Position numbers and translations under genes: made by a program. Shown here piece by piece: positions 23,060 through 32,620 of a stretch of 64,000 nt of DNA. Position 1 is the stretch's first letter. The number at the start of each line of letters is the position of its first letter. The notes beneath the pieces are model-generated. The model saw only the letters and a program-made list of their open reading frames with translations, did no database searches and was not told where the DNA came from. Source of the DNA: Ecdyonurus torrentis (taxonomy: Eukaryota > Arthropoda > Insecta > Ephemeroptera > Heptageniidae); contig OX439133.1 in NCBI GenBank assembly GCA_949318235.1, positions 20,732,947-20,796,946 of the forward strand. Reading direction: 5' to 3'.

Positions 23060-25162
23060 ATGGCGTCAAATGATGAAAATTTTGGTAGTTCTGCACCAAG
23101 TGTAATTGAGGATGAATTTTTGTCGCCAATCAGTGATGAGGAGGAGGAGTCTCTGCGGAGTAGACTAAGGAACTTACTATCTGTGGATGGGAGCCAAAGA
23201 CCCCCTCCACCCCTAGCTCGTGCTCCTGGCAGGGTCAATCAGACTGGTCAGGCAATGTCACAACCTGATGGTCAAAGTCAAACTTTGGTGCCTGAGCAGT
23301 ACGTGAATCAAGGCAGGAATAGATCAATTAGCGGTAATGTAACAAGTTGCAACAGCTACTGGTATGATAATGGCCTGGACCGGAGTGCAAGTTCGTACAG
23401 GAGTATTAGAGTGGCACCTGATAGCTTTAGTGCAGCAATGTCTTCATGGGGGAGGGGTAATGTAACACCTCCGCGCTCATTGCCCATCTACACTGGTCAA
23501 GTAAGAGCTGCTTCTCATGTCAGTAGAACAAGGAGCTCGCCTATTATGAGCTCTAGATTAAGTTATCACTGGGTCTGTGGAGGTAATACTTCAATGCAAC
23601 CGAATGTGAGTCAAAATTATAATGTTCCGTCGATACCGGTTTCGCACGTGCATGTGCCACACGTACAGCGAGCTGCATCAACAAGTACGGTTCTGCAGCC
23701 ACCGTTGCGTACACATTTTGTGCAAGCGCAAGGTTTGGATCATCAGCAATCATCGCTTAGTGCTCAACCGCAAGGGTGGCAACCGCAGGCTCAACAGCGA
23801 CTTGCTCGACCATATGCATTTGTGAACCCAAGTGTACCGGTATCATACCAGTACGTGTGTTCACAGGCTCCGCCCAGTGCTGGAGTAAACACTTCTATTG
23901 GTGTGCAGCCTTCAGGAGCATCGATGCATCCATTTTATCAACAGCATCAGCAACAGCAGCAGCAGCAATATCATCAGCAGCAGCATGAACTGCGACAGCT
24001 GCAATACCAACAGCAGCAGCAGCAGTATCTGCGGGATCAGTATCAACAACAACAGCAGTCTCAACAACAGCAACAGCATCAACAACAACAACATCTGTAT
24101 TCAGGGGGGTTGAGTGGTCATCAACTGCCAGTACAAGGATTCGGTGGTTATTATGTACCTGCCCAAATTCCTCATACTCCTACCGGTATAGATAGAAGCC
24201 AGTGCAGACTACCTTCATTCATTGGAAGAAGTGACCCACGCACCCCTGCTGATTTTTTAGCGGAGTTTGTGCGCTATGCTGAGATGATGAATAAATCTCC
24301 GCAAGAGCTTCTACAAACGACTATGCCAAACGCATTGCAAGGAGAAGCGTATAGATGGTGGAGATTTTATGGAGGTTTTCAAGACTGGCAGGTGTTTTCG
24401 AACATGTTTATGTTTGAATATGCTTCTCTGCATTATTATGAACAACTTGAGGATGAAATACGGCGTAGAACTCAGCACAGATTAGAACCTTTGTCGTCTT
24501 ATATACAAGTTATGGACGAGCTTTTTAACAGGCTAAATAGGAGAGTGGACAATGCGGAACGTGTGTATCGAGTGATGTCACAAGTACATCCTGATTTTAG
24601 ACCATTCTTTAACGGTCGGGAGTACCACAGTCTGCAAGAGTGTGCTACGGATGCCTTACGCATACAGAGTTTGGTGGCAATGGAGAGGAACTACAGATCT
24701 CCACCGCGACCTTCCCAGAGCCTTGAACCTTCGCTAGCGTTTGCAGGGGGCAGTGCTTCTCCTTTTCCGCCGAGGTCGGAAACCTATGTGCCTATGTGGA
24801 GGCGGAACCAGGGCTTTGGCTCCAGCAGCTGGAGGAGTAAAACACCTCCCCCTAGGTTGGATAACGAGCGAGAGTCAGTGGGTGGAAGTCAGAGGCCTCA
24901 GCAAGGTTGTTCTCCACCAGTAAGTGGAGTGAATCAGCAGACTACAAGAGAGGGGCGTCAAGGAAGTAATGGAGGGCAAAGAGTCAGATTTGCAGATCGG
25001 CAGAGCCCAAGCAATAGCGGCCAGAGACAACCTTCTCCAGGTAGAGACAGCATGGTGTGTTATGGGTGTGGTGAGAGAGGCCATATGGTTAGGTTCTGCC
25101 CTAAGAGCGGAGAAGGTCGGACTCAGAGTCCAAAAAACGGGCAGAGCCCCTCACGGCAGTAG
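23060..25162 (+). CDS. gag: Gag polyprotein of the Gypsy element
   Basis: Structural protein that forms the virus-like particle and binds the element RNA. I start it at the ATG at 23060 (context AAAATGG, protein MASNDENF…), giving 700 codons; the frame is open slightly further upstream without an ATG. Residues 1-60 are acidic and Ser-rich. A long low-complexity part follows, with a Gln-rich tract at about residues 293-350. The conserved capsid-like region (LPSFIGRSDPRTPADF onward, with AYRWW) spans about residues 380-545. Near the C-terminus, at 25058-25099, is one CCHC zinc knuckle (C-x2-C-x4-H-x4-C), typical of nucleocapsid RNA binding. The frame is intact and ends in TAG at 25160-25162. 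Pol continues in the -1 frame through the shift site at 25132-25138. Long for a Gypsy gag, mainly because of the Q-rich spacer. Confidence 0.9.
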   Translation: MASNDENFGSSAPSVIEDEFLSPISDEEEESLRSRLRNLLSVDGSQRPPPPLARAPGRVNQTGQAMSQPDGQSQTLVPEQYVNQGRNRSISGNVTSCNSYWYDNGLDRSASSYRSIRVAPDSFSAAMSSWGRGNVTPPRSLPIYTGQVRAASHVSRTRSSPIMSSRLSYHWVCGGNTSMQPNVSQNYNVPSIPVSHVHVPHVQRAASTSTVLQPPLRTHFVQAQGLDHQQSSLSAQPQGWQPQAQQRLARPYAFVNPSVPVSYQYVCSQAPPSAGVNTSIGVQPSGASMHPFYQQHQQQQQQQYHQQQHELRQLQYQQQQQQYLRDQYQQQQQSQQQQQHQQQQHLYSGGLSGHQLPVQGFGGYYVPAQIPHTPTGIDRSQCRLPSFIGRSDPRTPADFLAEFVRYAEMMNKSPQELLQTTMPNALQGEAYRWWRFYGGFQDWQVFSNMFMFEYASLHYYEQLEDEIRRRTQHRLEPLSSYIQVMDELFNRLNRRVDNAERVYRVMSQVHPDFRPFFNGREYHSLQECATDALRIQSLVAMERNYRSPPRPSQSLEPSLAFAGGSASPFPPRSETYVPMWRRNQGFGSSSWRSKTPPPRLDNERESVGGSQRPQQGCSPPVSGVNQQTTREGRQGSNGGQRVRFADRQSPSNSGQRQPSPGRDSMVCYGCGERGHMVRFCPKSGEGRTQSPKNGQSPSRQ

Positions 25163-25176
25163 GAGAGCGTGAGGGG
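25132..25176 (+). promoter_or_regulatory. -1 programmed ribosomal frameshift signal
   Basis: The heptamer A AAA AAC (25132-25138) lies exactly in the gag frame; this is the slippery site known from MMTV gag-pro. Eight bases later, CCCCTCACG (25147-25155) can pair perfectly with CGTGAGGGG (25168-25176) around a 12-base loop, a 9-bp GC-rich stem at a standard distance. The pol frame is the -1 frame and is open from 25105, so the shift joins gag to pol just upstream of the gag stop. A pseudoknot is not obvious. Confidence 0.85.
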
Positions 25177-26127
25177 GTGCCTCAGGTGGAAGCTATTTCC
25201 AAAGCATTTGCTGGAGCAGTTGTGCAAGTTAGCAAGTGTATGCTAGACTTTGCTGGTGGTAGGAGGAAAGCAGAGAAAAGGCGGCGCAGACGAAGAAGAT
25301 CTGTGGCAAGAAAGTTGGAGATGCCTGAGGCACCTCCAGAGTCTGATTTGGAACAGACAACTGGTAAAGATGCAGTGTCAGAAGGTGATGCTGAGAAGGC
25401 AAAGGAGCCGCTAATATTGGTTAAGATTTTAGGGAAGCTGTATTTGGCTTTATTGGACACAGGTGCCAGCCATTGTTTTGTTTCGGAGGAAGTAAGCGCA
25501 AGGCTACGAGCAGCTGGCATGTTACACAAGAATCATAGTCGGGAATCTGTGAACTTAGCATCGGGCAAAGCACAAATCAAGAGTTCGGTAGATGTGCATG
25601 TGGCATGGCTTCAAGGGAGCTGCAGGCAGAAGTTTCTAGTGGTTCCTGGTTTGTCCAGGCAAGTTATTCTTGGGCGAGATTTTCTGGAGCTTAACAAGAT
25701 GGACGTCAGCATTGGGAGAGGGGGTTGGTGTACAGTAGACGAAGATTCTGAGTTTGTACCGGACATTATACCCTTTGATGAATCGGTAGATGCTATTAAG
25801 TGTGGATCAGCTGAATTGAACGAAGCATGGGTCGACTCAGTGATTGAGAAGATGGAGGGATCAGATGTTGATAGAGAGAGAATGAAGGCAGTGCTTGCGG
25901 AGTTTAAGGACAAAGGTCTGTTTTCTAAGAAGCCTGGGTTGATAAAAGGTTACCAGTGTGAGTTTGAGCTAGAGGAGGGCTATAAGCCTTACAAGGCCAA
26001 GCCAAGGCCGCATACTAGTGCGAAGATACAGATCTTAGACGCGTTGATTGATGAAGAGTTGGAAGATGACACCATGGAACCTTGTTTTCCCAAGAAGTGG
26101 GCGTGTCATGCAGTGATGGTGAATTAG
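25135..26127 (+). pseudogene. pol: Pol, upstream part: protease and start of reverse transcriptase, ended by in-frame TAG
   Basis: This is the -1 frame product after gag. A basic Lys/Arg-rich stretch (about 25260-25310) and an acidic linker come first. The aspartic protease follows: catalytic LLDTGAS with the Asp codon at 25456, and the later ILGRDF motif with GRD at 25672-25680. The protease matures the polyprotein. From about 25945 the sequence has the form of the RT N-terminus (YKPYKAKPRPHTSAKIQ). At 26125-26127 a TAG stops the frame in the RT fingers region. There is no frame change: the same frame is open again directly after the stop. Since every motif before it is intact, I read the stop as one nonsense change in this copy. 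Read-through is possible but placement inside RT argues against it. Confidence 0.85.
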
Positions 26128-28947
26128 AAAGGTTCTACGCAAGCAGCGCCGCATTATAGACTTTGTATTGACAGCAGGCCCTGTAATAAGTATATAAAGA
26201 GCAAGTCGTACAGCATTCCTCGTATAGATTACATCATGTCGTTAATTGGTGGTTCTAAAGTGTTTTCAGTCATTGATCTGTCCAGAGGATATCACAATAT
26301 TGAAATTAAGCCAGAGTGCAGAGATTTAACAGCTTTTGTAACGCCTCATCGTGGTTACTTTAGATACAAAAGGCTGCCATTTGGAATTAAAACTGGAACG
26401 TTTATATTTCAGTATGTTATGGACAGAATATTAGAAGGTATTGCGTACAAGTTTTGTATTCCATTTTTGGATGACGTAGTTGTCTACTCTGATAATATGG
26501 AGCAGCATGAGCAGCACATGAGGCAAGTTCTTCAAAGACTTGATGATGCAGGTGCCAAGGTTAATCCAGACAAAGTTCAGTTGTGTTGTAAAGAAATAAA
26601 ACTTCTTGGATATGTAATAAGTGAGGGGAAGCGTAGGCCTGACATGTCTAAGGTTAGAGCTATTAATGAGTACCCAGTACCGCGTAAGCCGAAGGATATC
26701 CAACGCTTCATGGGGCTTATAAATTTTTTCGCGCTCTTCATTAAGGACATATCGCTTGTTGCTCGTCCTCTGACAAAGTTGGTGAGTAAGAACATTCTCT
26801 GGGAGTGGAAGCAGTGTCAGCAGGAAGCGTTTGATAAACTAAGATCGTCGTTGACCTCGGAGTCATGTTTGGCTATGCCAAAGATGGATGAACCATTTTT
26901 CATTGAGTGTGATGCAAGTACGGAAGGTATAGGGGCATGTCTAATGCAGGTGCATGATGGAGCACTGAGGCCAGTTGCATTTACAAGTAGAGTGTTGCTT
27001 CCAGCAGAAAGGAACTACTGTATAAGTGAGTTGGAGGCATTAAGTATTGTGCATGCAACACACAGGTTCAGAGACTATATAGCTTACACGCACTGCACTG
27101 TGTTCACTGATCATGCGAGTCTTAAGAATATGATGACCATGGAGAATCCTTCTGGGAGAATACGTCGTTGGGCCATGAGGCTTATGGGGCTTGACATCAC
27201 GATAAGGCATAGGAAAGGTTCATGTATGAGGGTAGCTGATCCGCTGAGTCGGGCGGCAGTTGAAGTCGTGCAAGAGGAGTTGCAAGGTGATAAGTGGGTA
27301 GATGAACTATTTCCTATTATTGATGATCAAGAGGAGTCCATGTTGAAGTTTGCGGAAGAAGGAAGCACTGCAGTCTCTCACTCGTGTAAGCGATGTGCGA
27401 ATAAGGCAGAGGTGGACCCAGACCCAGAGCTCAGCATGCTGTTCGTGGAGCCAGAGGAGACGTTCCACGGGGCTGTGGAGAGTTGGGAGGATGAAGGTCT
27501 GGTCGACTCTTCTATTGTGGGTGTGCAGGAATGTGTAAGTGGAGGTGCAGGGGTGCTGACAGAGGGTCAGTGGCAGCTCATGGCCATGGAGTCAGACGAG
27601 TTTCCTCAGTCTGACAAGGAGTGGCAAGCTGAGCAAAGGAAAGATCCTGCTTTGGTGGAGATTGTAGGAAAGTTGAGTGGAGGAGAGGGTGTGTATTATC
27701 TCAAGAGTGATGTACTATATAAGAAAGGCTTTCATGGGGAGGAGTGGATTGTTGTGCCGAGTCATCTTAGAGGTCTAGTGTTGAGGTTGTGTCATGACAG
27801 TGTTCTTGCTGGTCACTTTGGAGTAAGGCGGACAAGTAAGCGCATAGCAGAACGTTACACTTGGAGGGGGTTTAAAAAAGACATTCAGGAGTATGTGCGA
27901 GGATGTGATGTGTGTCAGAAGGTTAAATCGCTGAATGTTGGGCCATGTGGTTGGATGTCATCTTGGCAATCTAAAGGTCCTGGTGTGGAGGTCTGCGCAG
28001 ACATTTTTGGGCCACTTCCAAGGTCATCTAGAGGTCACGAGTACTGTCTTGTGATAGTGGATAAGTTCACCAAGTTTCCAGAGCTTTTTCCTTTGAGAAA
28101 GGCAACAGCTAGGGCTGTTGTTGACAGGCTACTTGAGTATTGTATGAGGTATGGAGTGCCAACGAGTATTTTGACTGATAATGGTGTGCAGTTTCTGAGC
28201 AAAGTATGGACATATGTGTGTCAGCAGTTAGGTGTTAAGCACAGGAGGATAGTTGCCTATAGAGCACAGGGTAATCCTGCTGAGAGATACATCAGAACTA
28301 TTAAGCAGTGTGTTAAGGCTTACACTGTCAGTCACAATCAGTGGGACAAGTTCTTGCATCCTATTGCCTACTCTATAAGGACTTCTCAGAATGATGTCAC
28401 CAAGTTAACTCCAGCTATGCTTACGTTTGGTAGGGAGATAAGGTCTCATATTGGTGAGAGAGAGCAACCAGTGGAGCCCTCTAATGATGATAGAGTGAAC
28501 TATGCCTCACAGTTAGTTGAGCAGTTGGAGAGTGCAGTTGAGTTTGCGCGCAGGGAGATGAATAAGGCTGCTGAGAGCCAAGCTGATAAGTATAACAAGG
28601 GGAGGAGGGAGCACCATTTTAGTGTTGGTGATAAAGTATGGAGGAGGACTAATACTTTAAGTAGTGCTGACAAGGGGATTGCTAGTTCTCTGGTACCCCC
28701 ATATGAAGGGCCGTATGTGTTGACTAAGCAAGTAGCAGATAATGTCTTTGAGCTAGAGACTGCTGCTGGGAAGGCTGCAGGGAGAAGAAATGTTGACCAG
28801 CTGAAGTTAGTTCACTCACCTCCAGAATGGGGGCAAGATGGTCACTTGGATGGGGGGAATGTACCCAAGGTTCCTCAAGCAGCGCGTGTGTTCCCTAGAT
28901 TACGTGATAGAACTGGGTTGAGAGGCCCTGACAGGTTTACAAGTTAG
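26128..28947 (+). pseudogene. pol: Pol, downstream part: reverse transcriptase, RNase H, integrase
   Basis: Same frame as the upstream part, open for 939 codons after the TAG; the first ATG is 26236. RT has its first catalytic Asp in VIDLSRGYH (codon 26275) and the FLDD box at 26464-26475 (usual form YxDD). RNase H has Asp 26911 (ECDAST), Glu 27028 or 27034 (SELEAL) and Asp 27109 (FTDHAS). An acidic linker of about 170 residues follows. Integrase has an HHCC zinc domain (first His 27793, Cys 27904 and 27913) and the DDE core: Asp 28000 (ADIFG), Asp 28177 (TDNG) and Glu 28282 (GNPAER). The C-terminal GPY motif is at 28708-28716. The frame ends in TAG at 28945-28947. All catalytic residues appear present, so only the upstream TAG disables it. 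No chromodomain is seen. Confidence 0.88.
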
Positions 28948-28983
28948 AAGATGAAATATAAAACCCCCGTATTGCTCTTTTTC

Positions 28984-28997
28984 GGAGGAGGGGGTGA
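28984..28997 (+). promoter_or_regulatory. Polypurine tract
   Basis: GGAGGAGGGGG lies 3 bases before the 3' LTR, the standard place for the plus-strand primer of reverse transcription. Confidence 0.8.
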
Positions 28998-29863
28998 TGT
29001 AATGACCCGCACTGCTGTGTGGTCCATTACTGGTGATTTAAATGCTCGCGCCTGTTAGAATAGTTGTATGATGTGCAATAGATGGCGTGTCGAAATAATA
29101 GTGCATATTGTGTCCAATAGATGGCGGGCCTAATTGTTTCGATTAACTCACGTGCGAGCTTAGACTAGGAAGTTGGCTGGTTCAACTTTCTGACCAAGCT
29201 AAAGTTGTCTTTTGCCATTTGGCTTTGTGGTGCTTACAGGCTGAGTAAGAAGTTACACGCTCTGTCGTGGATGCTTACTGGGTCTTGCAGGCCGGATAGG
29301 AAGTTACGCGCTGAAGAAGTGCGGATGCTTGTCCGAGTCTGTGAAGCGTTCGTTGCGAACGCTTCTGGTAAACAAGGGGACCTCCTTAGGTCCACCATAG
29401 AACCCCTATGCAGAACTCCCTTGCTGGTACATGCTGCGGCCGCATGTGTAAGTGGTAGAGTTCCCGAGGCCTTACAGTTGCATTAGATCATATGTTTTGT
29501 TTGTGGCCTGAGTGCCTGTTTATTATTTTAATCATAGTAATTAAGTATTTATATTGTCAGCTGTTAGTCTGACTTGTATTCTATTATAGTTTTAATTAAG
29601 TTAAAGTTGCAGTAATATTAAGCCTTTTGTTTGCACATAAGTTAAGAACACAGCTATTGTTCACAAAGGTCAAACTTAGCTGATGTCCCTTCAGGGCACA
29701 GATAAGGGGTAGGATGTTTGGGTGGTTTTGATCTTAAGCAAATAATTGAATTAGTGGTGATAATTAGCTAGCAAATAGAGTTTTGGCAAATCATATTGTT
29801 CAGTGCCTGCTAAAATCCCCTAGACAAACGAGCTAAACTTTAATTGGTACAGGCGCTGTAACA
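28998..29863 (+). repeat. 3' long terminal repeat
   Basis: Same length (866 bp) as the 5' LTR and, by eye across its full length, the same sequence. It ends GGCGCTGTAACA and is followed by the ACTG target duplication (29864-29867). It would supply the poly(A) site of the element transcript. Confidence 0.93.
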
Positions 29864-29867
29864 ACTG
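29864..29867. repeat. Target-site duplication, right copy (ACTG)
   Basis: Matches the left copy at 21633-21636. Confidence 0.8.
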
Positions 29868-30290
29868 CTGTAGAAGGCTGTTGAGATGCATATATTTATA
29901 CAAATGTGAAGCAGAATACTGACATCGACACTGTAATGCCATATTATGACACATTTCAATTTGTAAAATTATAAAACTATTCAGTTTGTATTCAGAATAC
30001 AAGCTATGTTAATGGCTAGATTAGGTGGTTCATGTTTTTCTTTGAACTGTGATTCTTAAATAGATATAAACGATATAAAAAGTTATAGTGGGTCATCTCG
30101 TTAACGAAGAGGGGGACTGAATTAGAGCGGAAATAGTTGAGGAAATTTATTTTTCATTTATTTATATCCATCAAAACAAATACTATAATTTTGAAATGAA
30201 ACTGAAGTATTGTTTAAAATGCTTTTAGTTCCGAAAAAAAGTTTTATTAATATTAATATTAATATTTTTAATTTAAACAAGTTTCTAAAT
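29868..30290. other. Array-related flank with second-module sequence
   Basis: Contains TTATAGTGGGTCATCTCG followed by TTAACGAAGAGGG (near 30082-30115), the mark of the module also seen near 16450 and 19555. No gene. Confidence 0.45.
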
Positions 30291-30677
30291 ACTAGACATG
30301 CAAAAGTAGGTTTAGTGATCAAATAAACAAACTCACAGCTCAACAATACTATAACAAGGTGCTAGCAGACGACTTTGTGTTCCTGTCTCAATTTAACATG
30401 CTTTCTTATGTGGGAATGAAGCAGCTACAACTCAAGTTAAAATTATTTCTCAGAGTTTAAATTTTTATTGTAGCTTACTGAGCCTAAAAGATATATATTT
30501 TTTTTTCTGGATTTCAAGTCGATTGGGTGAAAATAATAATTTGTAACCAAATGGATTGAAATTTAGACAAACAAAAGCTTATAGGCTCAGTAAGTTACCG
30601 TAAAAATTTCGGCTCCGAGAAATGATTTTAACATAATTTATAGCTGATTTGTTGCCCCATAAGAAAGCATGTTTAAT
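30291..30677. mobile_element. Long foldback element, copy 1 (right arm shortened)
   Basis: The left arm (GCAAAAGTAGGTTTAGTG…AACATGCTTTCTTATG…GTAGCTTACTGAGCCTA) is mirrored by a right arm (TAGGCTCAGTAAG…CATAAGAAAGCATGTTT). The arms are well over 100 bp and imperfect. The second copy begins where the right arm stops. Confidence 0.65.
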
Positions 30678-31190
30678 AGAAGACTTGCAAAAGTAGCTTT
30701 AGTGAGAAAATAAACAAACTCACAGCCCAACAATACTAACAAAGTACTAGCAGACCATAATAATATAGTGTTCCTGTCTACATTTTACATGCTTTCTTAA
30801 GGGGCAATGAAGCAACTATAGCTCAAGTTAGAATTACTTTTAAGAGCTGAAGTTTTTACTGTAGCTTACTGAGCCTACAAGCTTTTGTTTTCCTGGATTT
30901 CAAGTAATTTGGTAAAAGTTATTTTTTCACCCAATTAATTTCAAATCCAGGAAAACAAAAGCTTTGACGCTCAATAAGCTTCAGTAAAAATTTCAGCTCT
31001 GAAAAGTAATTCTAACTCAAGTTATAGCTGCTGCATTCCACCATAAGAAAGCATGTTAAATTGAGACAGGAACACCATTTGTTAGCATTTATTAGCATTT
31101 TGTTACCATTGCTAGCACTTTGTTAGTATTGTTGGGCTGTGAGCTTGTTTATTTTCTCTCTAAACCTACTTTTGCAACGTCTTCTATTTG
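30678..31190. mobile_element. Long foldback element, copy 2 (complete)
   Basis: The left end is AGACTTGCAAAAGTAGCTTT; the right end carries the complement, TACTTTTGCAACGTCT. The arms are about 240 bp each with few mismatches. They carry GCTTTCTTAAGGGGCAATGA and AAGCTTTTGTTTTCCTGGAT, mirrored around an A+T-rich centre near 30910-30940. Transcribed, it would form a long hairpin. No protein capacity. Confidence 0.75.
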
Positions 31191-31520
31191 ACTTTAAATT
31201 TTGCGTTTATTTTAATTTTTTTAAATTTACATTATATTATCTTTAAAGTGGAATAACACAAATATTTAAAGGTATTTGATGTTTTTGGCCTAAACATTTA
31301 AGTAACATTTCATCTTTACTTCATGTTAATTTTATATTTCACGACCGTTGAGTTTGTCACATATCAGGTCTTGCGATTTAAAAAAAAAAAAAAAAAAAAA
31401 AGATTTTAAAAGAACAAAATTTATTTTTGATGACTAGTTATTAGTAATTTTTTGTAACAAAATGTGTTGATTTTTTTTGTATTAATTAATAATTTTTTTA
31501 TTTATTTTTAATAAAATAAT
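31191..31520. other. A+T-rich array-related spacer
   Basis: Unit-tail type sequence, also resembling the stretch near 20380-20470. An A run lies at about 31380-31401. No gene. Confidence 0.45.
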
Positions 31521-31521
31521 A

Positions 31522-31641
31522 ACCCCCGTAAGCTGCAACGCTAACTAACTAGTTAAGCCGTAGTTAAGTTGTTATTTTGATTGTTGCAACAATTAAAAAA
31601 AGATAACTAAGGTTTAACTAGAGGTTGCAGCTTACAGCCCT
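31522..31641. mobile_element. MITE with GTAAGCTGCAAC termini, TAA target duplication
   Basis: Inverted ends CCCCCGTAAGCTGCAAC and GTTGCAGCTTACAGCCC, with TAA on the left and TAA on the right (after CCCT). Inside are GTTAAG/CTTAAC-like motifs in both orientations. A 3-bp TAA duplication fits a PIF/Harbinger-dependent MITE. Confidence 0.55.
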
Positions 31642-31850
31642 TAATGTGTTAATTATTTACTATCTCGTATTATTTACTTTAAAACGTAACAATACTGATG
31701 ATTGGATTAGGTGATCTGAGTTAAAAAGTATGTAATGAAATTAACAATTGAATATCTGCTAGTATGAAGAATAATTTATGAACTGTCATGAAAGAAATGA
31801 CACCTTAATGCCACACGTAAAATCAGAAATATATATTCTTTTTATTTCTA

Positions 31851-32620
31851 CACGTAATCGATATAAATACATTTTGAATTGCTTTCAGTTTATATCTTCT
31901 AATATTTTTATTTCTTTTATTTCTATTTTAGCGAAAGTACAATGTAATGAAATAAATTTTAGTCTTACAAAGATTGTACTGAACTCTCGTATTGTCTTTG
32001 AAAAATAAATTTTAATACAAAAAGGTTTCAATGAAAATTATTGACGCTTATACTGCTGATAAAGTAAGGTTTAAAATTTATATGTACTTCAGTTTGTACG
32101 TTTTGTATAAAAATTATTTGAGCAGAGATAATTTGTTCAGATATTTAATGTACGTAATTTTTTTTCCAGTATATAGTCACAAAATGGGATATAAATGGAA
32201 TATTTTATATGTAGATATATTTCTGGTATAAATAGAGAAGATAATAATAATTTAGGTATTTAACTTTAACATTTCGGAATTGAGATTTCAATTGTATGGA
32301 TAGAATTAGAGAGTAAAATGTATAATTTAATAAAATTGATGTAATTGATAGTTTTTGTAATATTTATATAGAAATAAGGCATTCAAAATTATTTTTTCTT
32401 TTGATTTTACGTCTAATTAAATACAAAATAAAATAAAATACTTATTATGTAGTAATAATATTTAATTAAAGTAATTTTTAATAAAAAATTGTCATAAAGA
32501 AATAATACTAACATATTTTTAATTTATTTAGTATTATTACTATTATTTACAAATATTTAATCTTTTTTTATAGTCAAATTTTTAATAAATTTTTATATAT
32601 ATTTATCTTTAAATATACAA
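31851..32620 (+). repeat. Tandem array unit 10, right of the Gypsy element
   Basis: Carries CACGTAATCGA, TTGCTTTCAGTTTATATCTT, TTTTAG|CGAAAGTACAATGTAATG, AATAAA and the ATGAAAATTATTGACGCTTA block. In this copy the small frame from ATG 32031 stays open for 66 codons (MKIIDAYTADKVRFKIY…). It proves the array extends beyond the LTR element. Confidence 0.7.

Larger units (their letters stand above)
21637..29863 (+). mobile_element. Complete Ty3/Gypsy LTR retrotransposon (8.2 kb)
   Basis: Order: 866-bp LTR, short leader, gag, -1 frameshift signal, pol (PR-RT-RNase H-IN), purine tract, 866-bp LTR. Integrase after RNase H is the Ty3/Gypsy order (family knowledge). The two LTRs read as identical and the flanks carry a target duplication, so this is a recent insertion. 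It sits in the tandem array, whose units continue on both sides. No env-like frame follows pol; only about 36 bp separate the pol stop from the purine tract. One in-frame TAG in RT means this copy probably cannot move on its own. Confidence 0.93.

Noticed and set aside
25177..25179. Independent start for pol at GTG 25177
   Set aside because: The frame is open from 25105, and the slippery heptamer with stem explains expression as a gag-pol fusion better than a GTG start.
28948..28997. An env gene after pol
   Set aside because: Only about 36 bp separate the pol stop from the polypurine tract.
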